From positions 1 through 41,166 of the forward strand of contig WFSA01000035.1 in the NCBI GenBank assembly GCA_015486215.1: a stretch of 41,166 bases of DNA, written 5' to 3'. Below are positions 14,942 to 21,015 of the stretch, piece after piece. This stretch comes from Anaerolineae bacterium. Its GTDB lineage: Bacteria > Chloroflexota > Anaerolineae > Promineifilales > Promineifilaceae. Every line of letters starts with the position of its first letter. Position 1 is the first letter of the stretch. Below the pieces are notes generated by a model. It was not told where the DNA came from, ran no database searches, and saw only the letters and a list, made by a program, of their open reading frames with translations. The position numbers and the translations under genes were made by a program.

Positions 14942-16660
14942 TCAATTGCCAATTGTCAAGGTCGCCCGCCGCCAACGGCGTACGGAGTTGATTAAGTAAA
15001 TTGCGTCGCAGGAATACAGCATCTGTTTGCTGATGATGCGCTCTTGCACTTTTCCCGTTGTCAGCAGATGCCGCCGAAACGTTCCTGCTAACAATCCTGA
15101 TTCTATCGGAGGTGTGAAAAATTCGCCCCCTATTTTAACGACGATATTGCTGCTTGTCCCCTCTGTTACTTCGCCATCTTCATTCCATAGGATTGTTTCG
15201 CCGTAATTGGGGTTGCGGGCGTTGTCGTAGACGGTGCGATGGGTTGTTTTGTGATAGAGCCAACTATTGTCACGGGAAACGGCCGTTTTTGCCAAAACAA
15301 CCCGCGCTGGATCGGGCAGCGGGGTGATGGGCGCGTGCGTAACCGTGATTTTCCCATCCTGCGCCAGTAGAAGCCGCACTTTTCTCGCTTCAACAAACTC
15401 AGCCGCTATCTGTTCCAAGCGTAGCCTGAGCTTGTCGAAGGCGAAGCGGTAATCGAAATACCGCGCTGAATCCCGCAACCGCTCCAAATGATAATCGAGC
15501 AGAACATACCCGCCATCAGGCTCCCACAGTAACGATTCTAATAAGGCGAAAGACGGCCGTTTTGCCCCCAAAACCTTCGCCTTCACCTTGCACTCTTCAT
15601 ACTCATCATCCGCCGTCGAATCCCAGACGATGCCGCCGCCGACCCCGTAAATTGCCCGCTTCTTCTGCCGATCCAACAGCACCGTGCGGATGGCCACATT
15701 AAATTGCACCTGCCGATTCGGGGCGATGAAGCCGATTGCGCCTGTATAAATGCCGCGCGGCGATGGCTCCAGCCGCTTGATCAGCTCCATCGTCCGCTTT
15801 TTGGGCGCACCGGTGATGGATGCACAAGGAAACATCGCCGCGATGATGTCAGCGATGGGTGCGTCCGTTCGTGCGGTCACCGTTGAGGTCATTTGCAGCA
15901 CCGTTGGATACCGTTCAATTTCAAACAGGCGCGGTGTTTGCACGCTGCCGACCGTCGCCACCTGCCCCATATCATTGCGGATCATATCCACGATCATCAC
16001 GTTTTCGGCACGATTCTTGACCGAGGCAGTCAGCCACGCCGCATTTTCATCATCTTCGGCTAATGTGCGCCCGCGAACGGCCGTCCCCTTCATCGGTTTG
16101 CTGTACAATTTTTCCCCGTCCAGCGCAAAAAATAGTTCTGGCGAGGCGGAGGCGATGGCGTAACGGCCGTTTTGGAAATTGTCATTCCCCACATAAGCCC
16201 CATATCCCGCCGCCTGATTCTGCATTAATTGGGTAAACAGGCCGATCCCATCCCCCTCAAAATCAGCCCGCAACGGAAACGTATAATTCACCTGATATGT
16301 GTTCCCCGCCGCAATCTCATTCTTAATACGGGCGATGGCTTTCCCATAATCCGCCGCCGACACGGAGGCTGACCATGACATATCTTTAGCGAAGCGTGAG
16401 CTTGTCGAAGGCGCAGCAGCAATTGGCGCATCATACAGCCCAAACCAAACTAACGGCAGCCCCTCCATCGGTGGATGCACGTCCAGCCCAAAGGCGGCGG
16501 CGGCCTCATAAGCGATAAATCCTGCGGCGGTACGGTTTTGATGGGAAACGGCCGTTTCCACCGCCCGCAGCACCCCCATCACCTCATCCGCCCGCCAAGC
16601 AGCAAACTCTTGAACAGGGGAAGAGAAATGGAGAAAACGGCCGTTATGCTGAACAATCAT
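14942..16660 (-). CDS. pabBC: Aminodeoxychorismate synthase component I fused to 4-amino-4-deoxychorismate lyase
   Basis: A 572-residue bifunctional folate-pathway enzyme making p-aminobenzoate from chorismate. Residues 1-345 are the PabB chorismate-binding domain: AGNTYQVNYTFPLRADF, SPELFFALDG, KPMKGTAVRGRT, NRAENVMIVDMIRNDMGQV and CASITGAPKKRTMELI. Residues from about 350 form a class IV aminotransferase fold (PabC): LYHKTTHRTVYDNAR with the probable PLP lysine, and EGTSSNIVVKIGGEFFTPPI. I use ATG 16660; upstream in-frame codons are not family-like. Two copies of a dispersed sequence (TGAGCTTGTCGAAGGCG on the plus strand) lie inside the gene, one near residue 87 and one in the linker region, read in different frames. 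Confidence 0.93.
   Translation of the reverse strand: MIVQHNGRFLHFSSPVQEFAAWRADEVMGVLRAVETAVSHQNRTAAGFIAYEAAAAFGLDVHPPMEGLPLVWFGLYDAPIAAAPSTSSRFAKDMSWSASVSAADYGKAIARIKNEIAAGNTYQVNYTFPLRADFEGDGIGLFTQLMQNQAAGYGAYVGNDNFQNGRYAIASASPELFFALDGEKLYSKPMKGTAVRGRTLAEDDENAAWLTASVKNRAENVMIVDMIRNDMGQVATVGSVQTPRLFEIERYPTVLQMTSTVTARTDAPIADIIAAMFPCASITGAPKKRTMELIKRLEPSPRGIYTGAIGFIAPNRQVQFNVAIRTVLLDRQKKRAIYGVGGGIVWDSTADDEYEECKVKAKVLGAKRPSFALLESLLWEPDGGYVLLDYHLERLRDSARYFDYRFAFDKLRLRLEQIAAEFVEARKVRLLLAQDGKITVTHAPITPLPDPARVVLAKTAVSRDNSWLYHKTTHRTVYDNARNPNYGETILWNEDGEVTEGTSSNIVVKIGGEFFTPPIESGLLAGTFRRHLLTTGKVQERIISKQMLYSCDAIYLINSVRRWRRATLTIGN
15427..15443 (+). repeat. Dispersed 17-mer inside pabBC, copy 1
   Basis: TGAGCTTGTCGAAGGCG, also at 16397-16413. 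In the gene's frame this copy encodes the segment FAFDKLRL. The same core (CTTCGACAAGCTCA on the other strand) is a known type of dispersed palindromic repeat in environmental genomes. Confidence 0.6.
16397..16413 (+). repeat. Dispersed 17-mer inside pabBC, copy 2
   Basis: Identical to 15427-15443 but read in another frame, encoding APSTSSRFAK in the PabB domain, a loop that is not part of the family core. It looks like a tolerated in-frame repeat insertion. Confidence 0.6.
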
Positions 16661-16728
16661 AATAATAATGAATAATGAATGGTTAATTGTGAATGAGCGG
16701 CGCACGATTTAGACGCGCACGCCCTTCA

Positions 16729-17100
16729 TTACCCATTATTAGCTCGGGTTTGGGCGCGAATAAAAGAGAGGACGTAGCGCAAAGCATCCGCAGGATCGTC
16801 AGGGATGTAGCTTTCTTCAACGGCAGCATCATTACCATTATGAAAATGTTTGGGGTGGATGATGATATGAGGGTGGTCAGGCGCGTTATCATGGCGATGG
16901 ATCAGCCCGCGTTTGGCACGCTGTTCCCAATGAAAGGAGTAGCGCGTCCCATCTGGGCTTAACCACACATCCAGAATCGTGCCATCGTGAATACGCAATC
17001 GCAGTTTGAGAGAAACAGCCGCGCGACGGCCGATTTGACGACTTTCCTTGATTACATCATTAAATTCATCTAACGCAATGCGTTCCAATGCGTTATACAT
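16729..17100 (-). CDS. TumE-type toxin of a toxin-antitoxin pair
   Basis: A 123-residue protein resembling the TumE / DUF6516 toxin family: a central beta-rich segment RLRIHDGTILDVWLSPDGTR, then YSFHWEQRAKRGLIHRHDNA with the following PDHPH, FHNG and a C-terminal helix DDPADALRYVLSFIRAQTR. The family is defined by such a H-x-D-N-A-P-x-H-P stretch. I use ATG 17100, which overlaps the end of the partner gene by 8 bp, a common toxin-antitoxin arrangement with translational coupling. The upstream 22 codons would lie inside the partner and are unlikely. The toxic activity of this family is not settled, so I give no mechanism. Confidence 0.7.
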   Translation of the reverse strand: MYNALERIALDEFNDVIKESRQIGRRAAVSLKLRLRIHDGTILDVWLSPDGTRYSFHWEQRAKRGLIHRHDNAPDHPHIIIHPKHFHNGNDAAVEESYIPDDPADALRYVLSFIRAQTRANNG

Positions 17101-17383
17101 GTCGTGTGAATGAAGCCTGCAACTGAAGCATACGCGCCCGATAGACCGCCAAATGTTCCCACTCAATCAACTCTTCCCAAGCAGGATGGCTATAAATATC
17201 GCCGCGCTCAATTTTGGCTTTAAGCTCTTTTGGGGTGTTGACTTCGTACCGATCTTGGAAGTCAGCGATGTCCATATCGGTCAAGCGCAACTCACGAGCC
17301 GTATACGCCCCAAAACTCTCCTGCCAGAGAAAATGGGGGTCTACATTTAATTCTTGGGCAACATCTTCTAGTACAGGAAACAT
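17093..17383 (-). CDS. Putative antitoxin partner of the TumE-like toxin
   Basis: A 96-residue acidic, mostly helical protein starting MFPVLEDVAQELNVDPHFLW and containing the stretch ADFQDRYEVNTPKELKAKIE. I do not recognise a DNA-binding motif with certainty. Its place directly upstream of, and overlapping, the toxin gene, and its size, make antitoxin the natural reading. It could instead be a small helical protein specific to this module. A weak AGGA lies 12 nt before the ATG. Confidence 0.55.
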   Translation of the reverse strand: MFPVLEDVAQELNVDPHFLWQESFGAYTARELRLTDMDIADFQDRYEVNTPKELKAKIERGDIYSHPAWEELIEWEHLAVYRARMLQLQASFTRHV

Positions 17384-17438
17384 AAAATTATTATATCCTT
17401 AGCCTAAAGTCTAAGCAATTTGGACATGTTGAGCTAAA

Positions 17439-17500
17439 GTGACAGTCACGGGGGTGTATAGTTTCGGATAAACCAAGTCCGTTCGCCCCGTGACTGTCAC
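17439..17500. repeat. Large inverted repeat
   Basis: GTGACAGTCACGGGG (17439-17453) pairs with CCCCGTGACTGTCAC (17486-17500) over 15 bp around a 32-nt loop with TATAGTTTCGGATAAACC. Stem length, loop size and loop content recall 13863-13916, so both may be one family of structured repeat. Confidence 0.5.
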
Positions 17501-17899
17501 TTCCACTGAAAATAATGGGACGCGGATGGAGCGGATTTAACGAATAAACGCGGATGGAAAAAAGAAAAATCCGCGTTTATCCTAAGATTCTGCTGAAAAA
17601 AGGTCGATTTCGGAAAATTGACAGCTATGTACGCCGTTTTTACGAAGATTTTGACACGCACGAAGCATAATTTCTTTGCACGCTTCATTGCGGCGTATTT
17701 ACGCGCAACATAGGCTTGATTTACTTGTTGTTGTGCGATTTTTAGCAACTCTCCAAAATGGAGCAAATTCAGTAGGGTCTAAAATCCTAAAAATCCGCGT
17801 CCTATCCTCTACACTAGATTGCAAAGATACTTATCTCTATCTTGAACCATGCCGCAATTTGAGAAGAACAACGGCTCACTCGTTGACCATTGACAATTG
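17501..17899. other. Non-coding stretch with repeat J
   Basis: At 17516-17600 there is a partly self-complementary sequence (GGACGCGGATGGAGCGGATT, later AAAAATCCGCGTTTATCC) also found at 36558-36650. The rest, to the proC stop, shows no gene I can support. A 89-codon open frame on the minus strand here has no ribosome site and spans the repeat. Confidence 0.5.
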
Positions 17900-18739
17900 C
17901 TAAAGTGTCGGCCCTTTCGTCTTCTCCCCCAATCCCAGCGAGACCGACCGCTGGTACGCCGCCCAGATGCCGCGCGAGATGACCGTTCGCAAGCCGCCCT
18001 TTTCCATATGGTAGAGAGCTTCGGCCGTTGTGCCGCCCGGTGATGTGACCTGATTCCGTAATTCGGCCACATGCTTGCCCGACCGTTCCGCATAATCAAC
18101 CGAGCCGCGCATCGTTTGCAACACCAGTTCAGACGCGATTCGTCGTGAAAATCCCATGTGAACGCCCGCGTCAATCATCGCTTCCATCATCATAAAGATG
18201 TACCCCGGCCCAGAGCCGCTCAACGCCGTCGCCATATCCATATACCGTTCGTCGTCTACCAGAACCTCTTTACCCAACGCGCCCAGCACCGCGCCCGCTT
18301 GCTCTTTGTGCAGGGCACTCACCTCTGACGTGGCTGTCCAGACGGTGATTCCCGCGCCGATTTGGCCGGGCGTATTGGGCATCGCCCGCACGACGGAAGC
18401 GTGTGCCACGCCATCCGCCAGCCGCTTGATGGGAATGCCCGCGAGGATGGAGATGAGCAAATCTTGCCGCCGCAGTTGACCGCGCACATCGGGCATCACC
18501 TTCGCCAGCGATTGCGGCTTGACGGCGAAGATGACGACTTGCCCGTTCTCGGCCGCTTCTGCGTTGCTTTGTGTCGTGTTTACGCCATATTTGTTATGCA
18601 GAAAACGTAATCGCTCGTCCCACGGGTCGGCGGCGATGATTTGATTCGGCTTGACCGTTTTCTGATGCAGCAAGCCGCGAATCATCGCTTCGGCCATCGT
18701 GCCGCTGCCAATAAATGAGATGGTTTGTTCATTAAACAT
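17900..18739 (-). CDS. proC: Pyrroline-5-carboxylate reductase
   Basis: A 279-residue enzyme catalysing the last step of proline synthesis (reduction of pyrroline-5-carboxylate with NAD(P)H) in the cytoplasm. The Rossmann start ISFIGSGTMAEAMIRGLL binds the nucleotide. VVIFAVKPQSLAKVM, ISILAGIPIKRL and VVRAMPNTPGQIGAGITVW are family landmarks. The dimer domain has ALSGSGPGYIFMMMEAMIDA and QVTSPGGTTAEALYHMEKG. The start is ATG 18739, with AGGA 9 nt upstream; seven extra upstream codons are unlikely. Length is normal. Proline is an osmolyte, which fits loosely with the glycine betaine system, but the gene is not in the same operon. Confidence 0.97.
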   Translation of the reverse strand: MFNEQTISFIGSGTMAEAMIRGLLHQKTVKPNQIIAADPWDERLRFLHNKYGVNTTQSNAEAAENGQVVIFAVKPQSLAKVMPDVRGQLRRQDLLISILAGIPIKRLADGVAHASVVRAMPNTPGQIGAGITVWTATSEVSALHKEQAGAVLGALGKEVLVDDERYMDMATALSGSGPGYIFMMMEAMIDAGVHMGFSRRIASELVLQTMRGSVDYAERSGKHVAELRNQVTSPGGTTAEALYHMEKGGLRTVISRGIWAAYQRSVSLGLGEKTKGPTL

Positions 18740-18751
18740 AATTATTTTCCT

Positions 18752-18779
18752 GTAGGTCAAGTTTGCAAACTTGACCTAC
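18752..18779. terminator. Perfect 28-bp palindrome upstream of proC
   Basis: GTAGGTCAAGTTTG followed by its exact complement, 14 bp on each arm. It starts 13 bp upstream of the proC ATG and covers the stop of the gene fragment at 18776. It could terminate transcription entering proC or be a dispersed palindrome. Confidence 0.5.
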
Positions 18780-19094
18780 GATGATGCCTTCGCCTTACGG
18801 CCGATAGATACGCCTGTTACATTTTTCATATCACCCACATCAAAATAATCGCCGCCGACTTTATCATGACCAGCGTGATCGCTCGTAATAAAATTGCCAT
18901 GTATATGGTAAATATCTCCATCATGACGTTCTGTTTTCAGAAGAATATCATCAATCAATGCACGAACTTCCACTTCCTTTTTTGGTGTTTTTCCGCATCG
19001 GATTGTTGGTATTTTGTCGGCGCGATAGATATTTAGAAGCTCTAGGGTGAAGAAGTGAGGGTCTTTTATTTGTTTACACGCTTCACAATTGCAG
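18776..19094 (-). pseudogene. 3' fragment of a large gene, cut by half of repeat A
   Basis: An open frame without a start reads, from about 19094, ACNCEACKQIKDPHFFTLEL, then IRCGKTPKKEVEVRALIDD, and ends YFDVGDMKNVTGVSIGRKAK before the TAG at 18776-18778. The paired cysteines (CxCxxC and a later C) look like a zinc ribbon. The final G-D-Y-F-D-V-G-D-x-x-x-x-T-G-V-S-I-G pattern resembles tails of signalling or effector-associated proteins (leucine-rich-repeat/COR-type or NTPase proteins) of multicellular bacteria. The family is not certain. The upstream part of the gene is missing, replaced by the half repeat at 19095-19141. Confidence 0.45.
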
Positions 19095-19141
19095 GCTGAT
19101 GAAATTTGTCAAGTCTTGTCCACGATTTATTGAGAAGATAC
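19095..19141 (-). repeat. Repeat A, half copy
   Basis: Only the first 47 bp of the element remain (GTATCTTCTCAATAAATCG through TTTCATCAGC on the minus strand). The end that should follow is replaced by the gene fragment at 18776-19094, so a deletion has removed half the element and the neighbouring DNA. Confidence 0.85.
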
Positions 19142-19345
19142 AAAGCATACATCACGCACTACGGGGCCGTGTTGCCACGCCTCAATATCCTCTGAGAATA
19201 ATAGTTTATCATACAATGCAAGATGGAATCCTTGCGCGTAGTACAACAGTTTTTGTAGTTTTAGATTTGAGATTAGTTCACCGTACTCTTCACCTCGGTA
19301 AGCGTAATCTATAAAATAAGCTGATATGTCTATTGCCTTTAGCAT
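19127..19345 (-). pseudogene. Truncated Panacea-domain (DUF4065/SocA-like) antitoxin gene
   Basis: From ATG 19345 (AGGTG just upstream) the frame reads MLKAIDISAYFIDYAYRGEE, then LKLQKLLYYAQGFHLALYDK and EDIEAWQHGPVVRDV, the typical start of the Panacea domain found in SocA-like antitoxins. After about 67 residues it runs into repeat A and ends with the element-encoded V-S-S-Q-stop, exactly as tetR does at 5206. A full Panacea protein is about 150-200 residues, so more than half is lost. A toxin partner is not visible nearby. Confidence 0.7.
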
Positions 19346-19497
19346 AGTTGCACCTGCTTGAATATCCACGCTTCTATGTTGAGGTTTGGTTGAAGCTATA
19401 TGGTAGCCAGCATGAACATAGATTTTGTATAAACTCCATTCTGCGTATCCTATTGCTACATTTCAAAAGTCGCAACAAACCCGTTCATTGTTTAACT

Positions 19498-19620
19498 GTA
19501 ACAACTCAATATTTCGAGGTGAGTACAATAAATTAAGAAAGGAATAGATTGCGTCAGTTGAGTCAATCTGTTCTTTTCTGAATCTGCTGTACTCATGTTT
19601 CCAATTTTTTGAGAAGATAC
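19498..19620 (+). repeat. Repeat B (123 bp)
   Basis: Same length and layout as 10243-10365, from GTAACAACTCAATATTTCGA to TTTTTTGAGAAGATAC. The flanks GTTTAACT and GTTTAGGA share only the first five bases. Confidence 0.8.
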
Positions 19621-19625
19621 GTTTA

Positions 19626-19716
19626 GGAATGAGGATTAAATAAAATCGGAAACTTCCATCTGTTATTTCTGCGAAGGCAGGAATGACAATTTTGGTAGTT
19701 AAATAAACCCTCGTTC
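19626..19716. repeat. Repeat G, short copy
   Basis: Begins GGAATGAGGATTAAATAAAA and ends GGTAGTTAAATAAACCCTCG, as at 32566-32775, with the centre reduced to a TCTGCGAAGGCAGGAATGAC stretch. Confidence 0.7.
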
Positions 19717-19717
19717 C

Positions 19718-19961
19718 TTAGGGAAAACTCGTAAATAACTGTGGCCAAGGTGACAGGCACTTGGCAAGTGCCTGTCACCTGAAAGTCCAAAGTTAAAAAC
19801 GAACCTTCCCTTAGGGAAGGTCCGTAAACAACTTTGGAGTTTCATCATCGCCCCCCCACCCTAACCCTCCCCCTTTAGGGGGAGGGAACTTGCTCCCTCT
19901 CCCTTTGGGAGAGGGCTGGGGTGAGGGTAAAACGCCAAAGTTAAAAACGAGTGTTCCCTTA
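19718..19961. repeat. Two adjacent H-type repeats
   Basis: The first (19718-19812) has the ends TTAGGGAAAACTCGTAAATA and GTTAAAAACGAACCTTCCC, and holds a perfect 31-bp palindrome at 19749-19779. The second (19811-19961) has the ends TTAGGGAAGGTCCGTAAACA and ACGAGTGTTCCCTTA, with a C-rich/G-rich core that folds on itself (CCCCCTTTAGGGGG; CACCCTAACCC with GGGGTGAGGG). The second is nearly identical to 38338-38488. No gene lies between 19346 and 20008 apart from these repeats. Confidence 0.75.
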
Positions 19962-20008
19962 TGCTCGTCATTTAAGAGAACAAGCTCAAAATCGGAGGGA
20001 GATTAATT

Positions 20009-20395
20009 ATGATTTTGCTGGATAGCGACATAATGATCGATCTGCTGCGTCGATATCCACCAGCAATACGCTAGTTTGACACGTTGCCTGATAGTGAGGT
20101 GTTAATGATATCGGGATATGTCATGATGGAATTAATTCAAGGTTGTAAAAATAAAATAGAGATGGGAAAGGTGCAACGTGAATTAGCTGCCTATAGAGTT
20201 ATTTGGCCTGCGCCCAACTATTGCGATGATGCATTGACCGTTTTTACAAAACATCACCTGAGTCACGGTGCTGGATTACTGGATACGCTTATAGGCTATA
20301 CAGCAATATCGTTGACAATTCCATTGTACACATTTAACAAGAAACATTATCGCTTTATTCCAGAATTGCAGGCGATCCAACCTTATGAACGATAG
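20009..20395 (+). pseudogene. VapC-type PIN-domain toxin gene with in-frame amber codon
   Basis: With an excellent ribosome site (GGAGG, 10 nt upstream) the frame starts MILLDSDIMIDLLRRYPPAI (the first acidic PIN residue is the D of LDSD). It meets TAG at 20072-20074 (codon 22) and continues in the same frame through SGYVMMELIQGCKNK, SHGAGLLDTLIGYTAI and LYTFNKKHYRFIPEL to a natural stop. VapC relatives usually have Trp or another bulky residue at this spot (PPA..WF), so TGG to TAG is the simple explanation. PIN toxins cut RNA using the conserved acidic residues. Without read-through only a 21-residue stub is made; a restart at 20102 would lack the first catalytic Asp. The antitoxin gene was probably destroyed by the repeat ending at 19961. 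Confidence 0.8.
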
Positions 20396-20501
20396 TCAAA
20401 CAAAGATGAACGTTGACGACGATACGCCTCGATTCTCCTATGTAAAATCTCGCCGAGAGGATGTTTTTCAAACAGCCTCTAAAGATAATAAATAAAAAAT
20501 T

Positions 20502-20882
20502 ATGCAAATTCATATCATAGACGAAGCACCGGAAGCGATTGGACCATATTGTCACGCAACGCAAGTTGGGGGGCTGGTTTTTTGCTCCGGACAAACGCCG
20601 CTCGATCCTGAAACGATGCAATTGGTCGGCTCGGACATCGAACAGCAGACGGAGCAGGTGTTGAACAACCTTTCTATTGTGCTGAATGGGTTGGGACTGA
20701 CGTTGGGAAATGTGGTGAAAACGGCCGTTTTCCTCAAAGACATGGACGATTTTCAAGGTATGAACGCCGTCTACGCCCGCCTGTTCAGCAATCACAGACC
20801 CGCACGCACCACCATCGCCGTCAAACAAAACCCGCTGGACGCACTGGTTGAAATTGAGTGCATTGCTGAAATCAAAGAGTAA
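20502..20882 (+). CDS. ridA: RidA family enamine/imine deaminase
   Basis: A 126-residue RidA/YjgF-family protein, which hydrolyses reactive 2-aminoacrylate-type enamines/imines in the cytoplasm. AIGPYCHATQVGGLVFCSGQ is the family N-terminal motif. The centre has TEQVLNNLSIVLNGLGLTLG and VVKTAVFLKDMDDF. The C-terminus RPARTTIAVKQNPLDALVEI carries the substrate-binding Arg and the terminal Glu (IECIA). There is no clear ribosome site before the ATG. It precedes the dimethylglycine dehydrogenase-like gene on the same strand, where imine or amine by-products of demethylation could be its substrate; that link is inferred. Confidence 0.95.
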   Translation: MQIHIIDEAPEAIGPYCHATQVGGLVFCSGQTPLDPETMQLVGSDIEQQTEQVLNNLSIVLNGLGLTLGNVVKTAVFLKDMDDFQGMNAVYARLFSNHRPARTTIAVKQNPLDALVEIECIAEIKE

Positions 20883-20909
20883 ACGTAGTTCATATATTTA
20901 AGCACATTG

Positions 20910-20982
20910 GGCGATTCAGCGAATCGCCCCTACAGAAAGTAATTGTAGAGGGTAATTGTAGGGGCGACCCGCTGGGCCGCCC
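20910..20982. terminator. Double hairpin between ridA and the dehydrogenase gene
   Basis: GGGCGATTC / GAATCGCCC (20910-20930) and GGGCGACCC / GGGCCGCCC (20962-20982) form two GC-rich hairpins. They are related to the GGGCGACCCGCTGGGTCGCC type seen in repeat D at 36280. They probably separate ridA from the downstream operon. Confidence 0.5.
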
Positions 20983-21015
20983 AAGACCTGATACAGCCAA
21001 TAAAAGGAGTTAAAC

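Noticed and set aside
17497-17766. Open frame of 89 codons on the minus strand
   Set aside because: It spans repeat J, lacks a ribosome site and shows no family pattern.
20072-20074. Pyrrolysine or other amber recoding in vapC, the CGNR remnant and the 38.6-kb remnant
   Set aside because: TAG ends many healthy genes here (pcs, the dehydrogenase, etfA, opuAC), and the genes with internal TAG are damaged in other ways or lie beside repeats.
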